Assembly: GCF_013284245.2 (NCBI RefSeq)
Contig: NZ_CP085876.1
Coordinates: 25,001 to 89,000, forward strand
Direction of reading: 5' to 3'
DNA length: 64,000 bases
From: Brevibacillus sp. DP1.3A
GTDB lineage: Bacteria > Bacillota > Bacilli > Brevibacillales > Brevibacillaceae
This document shows, piece after piece, positions 59,003-64,000 of this stretch. Within the stretch, counting starts at the first letter, position 1, and each line of letters opens with the position of its first letter. The notes below the pieces were generated by a model. It was not told the DNA's origin. It was given only the letters and a program-made list of their open reading frames with translations, and made no database searches. The position numbers and the translations under genes are program-made.

Positions 59003-59599
59003 ATGTTTTATCCAGAACCGGTCTCAAAGCTCATTGATGGTTTTATGAAATTGCCCGGCATCGGTCCCAAAACGGCTGGGCGGCTTGCCTTTTTTGTGCT
59101 CAATATGAAAGAGGACGACGTGCTTGATCTGGCAAAAGCATTGGTCAATGCCAAGCGTCAGCTTCATTACTGCTCGGTCTGCAACAATATTACCGATCTC
59201 GATCCATGTCATATTTGTCGGGACAAACGTCGCGACGGCTCGATCATCTGTGTGGTGCAAGAGCCGCGAGACGTGGTAGCGATGGAGAAGACGAGAGAGT
59301 TTGAAGGGTATTACCACGTTTTGCACGGGGCGATTTCTCCTATGGATGGGATCGGTCCAGAGGATATTCGCATTCCTGACCTGTTGAAGCGCCTCGGTGA
59401 CGAGCAGGTGAAGGAAGTCATTTTGGCGACCAATCCGAATATCGAAGGGGAAGCAACAGCGATGTACATTTCCCGGCTGATTAAACCTTTTGGTATTCGC
59501 GTGACGCGTATCGCGCACGGCTTGCCAGTCGGTGGAGATTTGGAGTATGCGGATGAAGTGACGCTGACCAAAGCATTGGAAGGCAGACGCGACCTGTAG
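59003..59599 (+). CDS. recR: recombination mediator RecR
   Basis: RecR acts with RecF and RecO to load RecA at gaps. The 198-residue protein has the N-terminal HhH ([15 protein letters not shown]), the four-Cys zinc finger ([16 protein letters not shown]) and a Toprim domain ([14 protein letters not shown]). The stop codon coincides with the beginning of a dispersed repeat (59595), so the insertion landed exactly at the end of the gene. Confidence 0.97.
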   Translation: MFYPEPVSKLIDGFMKLPGIGPKTAGRLAFFVLNMKEDDVLDLAKALVNAKRQLHYCSVCNNITDLDPCHICRDKRRDGSIICVVQEPRDVVAMEKTREFEGYYHVLHGAISPMDGIGPEDIRIPDLLKRLGDEQVKEVILATNPNIEGEATAMYISRLIKPFGIRVTRIAHGLPVGGDLEYADEVTLTKALEGRRDL

Positions 59600-59670
59600 G
59601 TCCCCTACACTCCGCTCCTCCTTCTTCAGGTTCTCGCCACTTTCTCGGTGCTGAAAGGACGACTTTTTAA
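59595..59670. repeat. 76-bp partial copy of the MITE-like repeat
   Basis: From TGTAGGTCCCCTACACTCCG to GACTTTTTAAA this matches the right part of the 46163-46328 element almost base for base, with the terminal TTTTTGAAC changed. The left half of the element is absent. It starts inside the recR stop codon. Confidence 0.75.
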
Positions 59671-59719
59671 ATATCATCCTAGGGAATTCGATACGTACGA
59701 ACGATATAGGTTAAAGAAA

Positions 59720-59747
59720 GAAGACGGGGGCTGCCTGTCTTTTTTTC
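59720..59747 (+). terminator. terminator of the dnaX-recR operon
   Basis: AAGACGGG and CCTGTCTT form a short hairpin followed by seven T. Confidence 0.6.
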
Positions 59748-59768
59748 GTTTCGAAAGGAGGATGCAGT

Positions 59769-60242
59769 ATGCCGGTTATTCGTATGGAGTTTTTGATAGA
59801 TGCTCCGCAACAGGTCTGCTTCGATGCTGCCAGAAGCATTGATTTGCATATGGAATCGACCGCCAGCACGAAGGAGAGAGCGATTGGAGGAGTAACGAGC
59901 GGACTGATAAATCTGGGGGAGACTGTTACCTGGGAAGCCATTCACTTCGGTATCAAGCAGAATTTGACGGTGAAAATCACAGAGATGGAGGTACCGCGCT
60001 ATTTCGTGGATGAGATGGTTTCTGGCGCATTCAAACGGTTTCATCACACGCATGAGTTCATTCCGATAACGGACAATCAGACGAGGATGATCGATATTTT
60101 TGACTACACATCTCCGCTGGGTATTTTGGGGAAGCTCGCGGATTGGTTGTTCTTGGAGGCATATATGACGCGTTTTTTGCGGACGCGCAATGAATATCTC
60201 AAGCAAGTAGCAGAAGCACAGATAAAAGCTTTGCCATCCTGA
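59769..60242 (+). CDS. SRPBCC (START-like) family protein
   Basis: The 157-residue protein begins MPVIRMEFLIDAPQQVCFDAA, the typical first strand of the SRPBCC fold, and ends with FLEAYMTRFLRTRNEYLKQ, the long C-terminal helix. Such proteins bind hydrophobic ligands; the specific role is unknown. The start lies 7 bp after GAAAGGAGG. Together with the next gene it interrupts the recR-yaaL neighbourhood. Confidence 0.82.
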   Translation: MPVIRMEFLIDAPQQVCFDAARSIDLHMESTASTKERAIGGVTSGLINLGETVTWEAIHFGIKQNLTVKITEMEVPRYFVDEMVSGAFKRFHHTHEFIPITDNQTRMIDIFDYTSPLGILGKLADWLFLEAYMTRFLRTRNEYLKQVAEAQIKALPS

Positions 60243-60301
60243 TAGAAATGCCGGACTTTTTTGAATGGACGAGACATACAGTGAAATAGGAGCGTGAGGA
60301 G

Positions 60302-61279
60302 ATGCTGACAGGACCAGGACTGTCGCTTGCGAGTGGGATACGGCGACAAAAGTCCACTCCATGGGCGATCATGCTGTTTATTGGGTATTGGCTCATGTTT
60401 GCTGCGGAGTTATCCATGATTCGTTTTCACAAGGGTGAAGACGGGAAGTGGGTCGCTACCACTATCGGGCAACCGGAGGTATGGCTAGGATTACTTGCAT
60501 TTGCAGTGACGGTATTTAGCTTCATTGCGACCGTTGGTTTCATTGTGTGCTTGCTAAGAGAAAGACGGCAGAAGACGTCATGGCTATGGCAATATGACGA
60601 GCTTTCAGGGAATGATGTGCTGCATATTGTAGCTTGGCTGCATGTGTTTCAAACGGGCGTACTGTTGTTGTATGGGTTTTTACTGGAAGGTACCTTCTTT
60701 TCCACCGGTACGATCGGAGGGATATTGGAATCAGCTATTTTCCAACTGTTCCTGTTGATTTTGATTCCGTTGTGGTTTCGTGGACGACTGGGGGAAATCG
60801 GTGTTCGCCGACCTGTACGACTAGGCCGGATGCTGTTGATGCTCGCTGCTCTGTTTCTTTTGATTGCACTGGTGCTGGATGCGGTGGTGACTAACCCGAT
60901 TGCGGACTGGTTTGGACTGTCTCTGTCATCAGAGCGAGAGCAACAGATCGAAAAAGAGATTGTGCAGGCGAAAGAAACGGATATTTTGGCGGCGCTCACC
61001 TCACTTCTGGTCATTGGCATATTGGTTCCGATTGCAGAGGAGATTTTGTTTCGCGGCGTGATTCAGACCTATCTGGTTCAGAGAATCGGGCCCATTATGG
61101 GTATCTTCCTGAGCAGTCTCTGGTTTGGGCTCCTGCATATGGATCTCGCTTTGTTCGCTCCACTTTTTGTCATTGGACTTTTACTCGGATTCGTTCGACA
61201 TCGATACCAATCGATCTGGGGAGCAGTTTTGTTGCATGCAGTGAACAACATGACAGGAGTACTTTACTACTTTCACTGA
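60302..61279 (+). CDS. CPBP family intramembrane metalloprotease
   Basis: The 325-residue protein has about eight membrane helices and the Abi/CPBP motifs: EEILFRG (motif 1, EExxxR), FGLLHMD (motif 2, FxxxH) and LHAVNN (motif 3, HxxxN). These form the intramembrane active site of the Rce1-like fold. In bacteria, members act in stress signalling or bacteriocin immunity. AGGAG lies 10 bp upstream. Confidence 0.92.
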   Translation: MLTGPGLSLASGIRRQKSTPWAIMLFIGYWLMFAAELSMIRFHKGEDGKWVATTIGQPEVWLGLLAFAVTVFSFIATVGFIVCLLRERRQKTSWLWQYDELSGNDVLHIVAWLHVFQTGVLLLYGFLLEGTFFSTGTIGGILESAIFQLFLLILIPLWFRGRLGEIGVRRPVRLGRMLLMLAALFLLIALVLDAVVTNPIADWFGLSLSSEREQQIEKEIVQAKETDILAALTSLLVIGILVPIAEEILFRGVIQTYLVQRIGPIMGIFLSSLWFGLLHMDLALFAPLFVIGLLLGFVRHRYQSIWGAVLLHAVNNMTGVLYYFH

Positions 61280-61294
61280 GGGGGAAGCTTGTAG

Positions 61295-61525
61295 GTGAGT
61301 AGGTGGAGAAAAAAAGCGCGGTTCGTGGTGGAATGGAATGATGCGAGCTTGGATGCAGCAGTCAATCAGGCCCGAATAGACTGGCAGCATGCCCGCCATC
61401 TTGCGGAGATCAGTGAACCGGATGGCGGCTTGGATGATGTCATTTATTATTTGCATGTGACCGAAAAGCGGTATATGTATTTACTCGCGCAAGCAAAGCG
61501 CGAGAGGAATCGCCAACAGGCATAG
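61295..61525 (+). CDS. yaaL: YaaL family protein (DUF2508)
   Basis: The 76-residue protein begins at a GTG and is highly charged. Position between the recR block and bofA, length and the segment YYLHVTEKRYMYLLAQAKRE match B. subtilis YaaL. Function is unknown. Confidence 0.82.
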   Translation: MSRWRKKARFVVEWNDASLDAAVNQARIDWQHARHLAEISEPDGGLDDVIYYLHVTEKRYMYLLAQAKRERNRQQA

Positions 61526-61537
61526 GAGGAAAAGCCG

Positions 61538-61804
61538 ATGACTACAGGGTGGGTTATAGCACTGATTGTAGTTGGAATTTTGCTGGTGATTGCCGCCAGC
61601 AAATCTGTCACGGGCCCGATCAGGTGGATTGGATTTGGGATCATGCAAGTCGTGATTGGCGCACTATTGCTGTTTTTCACCAATCTGGTTGGAGAGTTGG
61701 CTAACTTCCACATCCCGATCAACCCAGTGACGGCTCTGCTCGTCGGACTTCTCCGTTTGCCTGGATTGGCAGCGTTGATTGTCATCAAGCTATGGGTTAT
61801 GTAG
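61538..61804 (+). CDS. bofA: pro-sigma-K processing inhibitor BofA
   Basis: BofA holds SpoIVFB inactive in the outer forespore membrane until the sigma-G checkpoint is passed. The 88-residue protein has two membrane helices and the conserved NPVTALLVGLLRLPGLAALI segment near the C-terminus. It follows yaaL by 12 bp, as in B. subtilis. Confidence 0.92.
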   Translation: MTTGWVIALIVVGILLVIAASKSVTGPIRWIGFGIMQVVIGALLLFFTNLVGELANFHIPINPVTALLVGLLRLPGLAALIVIKLWVM

Positions 61805-61820
61805 AGGTGTATCGATTCGG

Positions 61821-62348
61821 TTATCCATCGGTAAGCAAAAAAGCAACGCCGCGATCCTCGTATTTCACCCGGCTACGACTTGGCTGACGAAAGGAAGCAA
61901 GGAGGGCGAGGAGGCGTGGCAGCGCAACGATCAGCGTTCCGGTAATCAAGGTGAGCGCGTATCCTTCCGAAAGCCACACATAAGTCCCTGCTGCTATCGC
62001 CATACTTCCCACGATTACCGTGAGCTCACCGCCCCGATAGACAGATAGCGGGATGGGAAGTGGATAGCCTGCACCCCACCACGGAGAAACGAGCATATCA
62101 GCAGTTGTCTTTGGCTTATGGCTGCGTAGAAGGGCATACAGTCGAAATAAGACCAAATGACAGATTGGTATCACGGGTAGAATCGCTAACGTCACAATCA
62201 GCGTATAAGCGGGAACTTGTAGCATGAATGAGTGCGAAATAAGGGACAAGCCTATTAACAACAGTTGAAAAAGGTAGCCGACAAATCGCCAGCGAAAACG
62301 ATAGAGCAGCTTGTAGCTATAGATCGTATGGGCGGCGGTTTCCTTCAT
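61821..62348 (-). CDS. hypothetical integral membrane protein
   Basis: The 175-residue protein starts at the ATG at 62348 after AAAAGGAAGTGA. It has about four hydrophobic helices (for example LFQLLLIGLSLISHSFML and LIVTLAILPVIPICHLVLF) and a basic C-terminus. I recognise no family. It converges on bofA with only 16 bp between stops. Confidence 0.65.
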   Translation of the reverse strand: MKETAAHTIYSYKLLYRFRWRFVGYLFQLLLIGLSLISHSFMLQVPAYTLIVTLAILPVIPICHLVLFRLYALLRSHKPKTTADMLVSPWWGAGYPLPIPLSVYRGGELTVIVGSMAIAAGTYVWLSEGYALTLITGTLIVALPRLLALLASFRQPSRSRVKYEDRGVAFLLTDG

Positions 62349-62448
62349 GAGAAGTCACTTCCTTTTACAGCGTCTGGATGAATGAAAGTCTGCGTTTCCA
62401 TTATCGCACAGTCGCAAATCTTGAGAAAGCTTATACAACGAATGATAC

Positions 62449-62487
62449 AAGCCGTTTGTCTAGCATGACTGGACTGACGGCTTTTTG
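62449..62487 (+). terminator. hairpin with T tract in the divergent region
   Basis: AGCCGTTTGTCTAG and CTGGACTGACGGCT pair and are followed by TTTTT. It lies upstream of the pseudo-dehydrogenase gene, so it may be an attenuator or the end of an unseen short RNA. Confidence 0.5.
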
Positions 62488-62556
62488 TTATGGGTAGGAT
62501 AAAAGGAATGATATGGAAACCGATTCGGTAGGGCGTGATGAGGAGGGAAGGGAAGC

Positions 62557-63546
62557 GTGAGGCTATGGGTCATTTCAGAGGAGGTCGTAGCCAGATGCGG
62601 CAATGAGCTTGGAGCGTGTGGGATTGAGCTGACTGTTTACCAAACAGATTTCTCAGATGAAGTCGCTAATGGATTTCTGCTGACAAAAGAGAGTGATGGC
62701 AAGCTTTTGCAGGAAAGGATGCAACAGCTGGGAACGGAGCCATGGCTCACACTTGTCTATGGTAGTGACGTGCCATACGACTGGGCGAATACTTTACATA
62801 CCCAATACAAGCACAACGGAGAGCATGAGGTCATTCGCATGGCGTTATTTACGCACGATCGTGCTTTGCTTGGAGGGGAATCCAATGGGAGGTGGATGCG
62901 GTTCCTCTGTAAGCAGCTCGCTCGCTATTCACTGGTGACGATGGTTTGCGGGATGCGCGAAGTGGATGAAGCGCTTCGGCAATTACCGCGCTATTTGGCG
63001 TGGAAGGAGCAGTTTTACATTGAACTTGGTGCCAGCTGCGATGAGAAAGGGATTTCTTTGCTGCAAGTTAGTCGCGCGCTCGGTATGGATAAACGAGTCG
63101 GTCAGGGCTGGCTCTACCCTTCCCGCCAAGACTCTTCCCTCATTGTTCGATGGCTCGAAAAAGAATGTAGGCTCGTTCTACAAAAAGCGAATATACAGCG
63201 GATCGTACTTTGGGGAAAGGACTCGTTATGGGAGCATATGTCTTCTGACTGGTTGGCTGAAAAAGACGTTGCGGTGTACACGGGGGAGGACAAGGCAATT
63301 CCGAACAAAAGGATGACGGGTTGGATGCTGTACGATTCGTGGCAAGATGCTGTAAAGGATGCAGATTTGCTCGTGATCGGAAATGCTGCGGGTACGACCA
63401 TTGCTGAACTGCCGGTACCCGAGCTGGTTAACGTTATGAGGCAGTCCTACGTCATTGATGCGGCAGCTTGTTTCCCTGTGCAGGAAGCCCAGTCCTATTT
63501 CCAAGCCTACCGAGCTATCGGCGAAAACACGAACGTTTGGGAATGA
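62557..63546 (+). CDS. degenerate nucleotide-sugar (UDP-glucose) dehydrogenase-like protein
   Basis: The 329-residue protein starts at a GTG after AGGAGGGAAGGG. Its middle, FYIELGASCDEKGISLLQVS then ALGMDKRVGQGWLYP, aligns with the dimerisation core of UDP-glucose dehydrogenases (NELA..CE..GAD...V....G.D.RIG..FL.PG). The C-terminal part (SWQDAVKDADLLVIGNAA...YVIDAAACFP) aligns with their third domain. The catalytic GGSCFPKD stretch is replaced by PSRQDSS, so the nucleophilic Cys is missing, and the N-terminal Rossmann loop GxGxxG is absent. It is about 100 residues short. It is probably a pseudoenzyme, lying just before gin. Confidence 0.7.
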   Translation: MRLWVISEEVVARCGNELGACGIELTVYQTDFSDEVANGFLLTKESDGKLLQERMQQLGTEPWLTLVYGSDVPYDWANTLHTQYKHNGEHEVIRMALFTHDRALLGGESNGRWMRFLCKQLARYSLVTMVCGMREVDEALRQLPRYLAWKEQFYIELGASCDEKGISLLQVSRALGMDKRVGQGWLYPSRQDSSLIVRWLEKECRLVLQKANIQRIVLWGKDSLWEHMSSDWLAEKDVAVYTGEDKAIPNKRMTGWMLYDSWQDAVKDADLLVIGNAAGTTIAELPVPELVNVMRQSYVIDAAACFPVQEAQSYFQAYRAIGENTNVWE

Positions 63547-63606
63547 TGCTGATTATAATGGGGTATAATGGTTGATATATTGAGGAAAAGGGCAGGCGTT
63601 TTCACT

Positions 63607-63789
63607 ATGGAAAAAGTTGCTCAGCGATGTATCGTCTGTGAACAAGAGCAGAATGACGGAATCGCCATTTGTGAGCAGTTTATCTGTCAGCGGTGCGAAC
63701 AGGAAATGGTCAATACCGATGTACAGGATGAAAAGTATCCATTTTTTATTCATCAGATGAGACGCATTTGGTTGCGAAAAGATGCGTGA
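63607..63789 (+). CDS. csfB: anti-sigma-G factor Gin (CsfB)
   Basis: Gin blocks sigma-G (and sigma-E) activity early in the forespore. The 60-residue protein has the zinc-binding pattern CIVCEQEQ and FICQRCEQE and ends with an amphipathic IHQMRRIWLRK helix. I start at the ATG at 63607; the upstream ATG at 63568 overlaps a TATAAT element. The position between bofA and yaaO fits the Bacillales order. Confidence 0.88.
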   Translation: MEKVAQRCIVCEQEQNDGIAICEQFICQRCEQEMVNTDVQDEKYPFFIHQMRRIWLRKDA

Positions 63790-63795
63790 AGAAAG

Positions 63796-63828
63796 AAGGC
63801 ATCGGTGCATTCCGGTGTCTTTTTTTTG
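63796..63828 (+). terminator. csfB terminator
   Basis: GGCATCGG and CCGGTGTC arms are followed by eight T. Confidence 0.7.
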
Positions 63829-63896
63829 CTGGACTCATGCATGTCCAAATCATGCTAAAATAGGGGAATAAAAATAAAGGACGTGAGTCGCGCGTG

Positions 63897-64000
63897 TTGG
63901 AGAGAGATGTTGAATTTCGGGAGCGACAAAAGCGTGCGCCCCTTTATGAACAGCTTGAACGGCACGCCAAGCATCGGCCGCATCCGTTTCATGTGCCAGG
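63897..64000 (+). CDS. yaaO: Orn/Lys/Arg decarboxylase family protein, 5' end only (YaaO-like)
   Basis: Only the first 34 codons are in the window. The translation contains APLYEQLERHAK and PHPFHVPG, the N-terminal wing of the aminotransferase-fold basic amino acid decarboxylases (speA/cad family), and yaaO follows csfB in the B. subtilis region. The start is TTG at 63897 or GTG at 63894, with AAAGGACG upstream. The gene runs off the right edge. Confidence 0.8.
   Translation, partial: MERDVEFRERQKRAPLYEQLERHAKHRPHPFHVP

Overview
The window reads as a Brevibacillus-like member of the Paenibacillaceae/Bacillales. Gene order matches the origin-proximal backbone known from Bacillus subtilis: rRNA operon, yaaC, guaB, dacA, pdxS-pdxT, T-box-serS, later tadA, SRP RNA, dnaX, yaaK/ybaB, recR, yaaL, bofA, csfB(gin) and the start of yaaO. 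Starts are AUG, GUG or UUG behind strong purine-rich ribosome binding sites, and sporulation genes (bofA, gin) mark an endospore former. Genus is inferred from gene content and overall protein character, not from a search.

Layout. 1-1.8 kb: 3' part of a 23S rRNA, with no 5S following it. 1.9-9.3 kb: yaaC, guaB, dacA, pdxST, serS. 9.4-12.7 kb: a tiny zinc-finger gene and the glyoxylate-shunt pair aceB-aceA. 12.8-19.3 kb: a tightly overlapping operon of an ABC importer, an alkaline-phosphatase-superfamily enzyme, a DeoR regulator and a PHP phosphoesterase, which together suggest uptake and dephosphorylation of an organophosphorus compound. 19.3-25 kb: tRNA-Arg(CCU), several small unknown or lipoprotein genes, a Ser-rich repeat surface protein, a RidA protein and a NupC transporter. 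25-31.3 kb: a visibly AT-rich, probably acquired class II lanthipeptide cluster (lanT, lanM, lanA, all minus strand) with a decayed Rgg/MutR-like regulator beside it. 31.3-34.1 kb: lipoprotein, DoxX/HxlR divergent pair, and a phage-like divergent pair of XRE repressors. 34.1-39.5 kb: a complete sugar phosphotransferase operon, glcT-crr-ptsH-ptsI-nagE, with two RNA antiterminator/terminator switches and two cre sites. 39.6-41.8 kb: ykuK, tadA, a pseudouridine synthase, tRNA-Ser(CGA). 41.9-43.7 kb: an ECF sigma factor translationally coupled to a membrane protein in which an anti-sigma-like N-terminus is fused to a transpeptidase domain that has lost its catalytic residues. 43.8-49.1 kb: a yrk/cst-type persulfide-handling regulon (TusA-rhodanese, rhodanese-MBL, TusA, TauE, DsrE, CstR-like repressor, rhodanese). 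49.2-54.8 kb: assorted enzymes and membrane proteins, ending with an HD-GYP protein. 54.8-64 kb: SRP RNA, histidine kinase, dnaX-ybaB-recR, two inserted genes, yaaL-bofA, a degenerate nucleotide-sugar dehydrogenase, gin and the 5' end of yaaO.

Relative to the B. subtilis order, the conserved backbone is split by about 31 kb between serS and tadA and about 14 kb between tadA and SRP RNA; most of the unusual content lies in those two insertions. The most novel-looking items are the ECF sigma/pseudo-PBP anti-sigma pair, the three-gene lanthipeptide cluster with its regulator relic, and the pseudo-UDP-glucose dehydrogenase next to gin.
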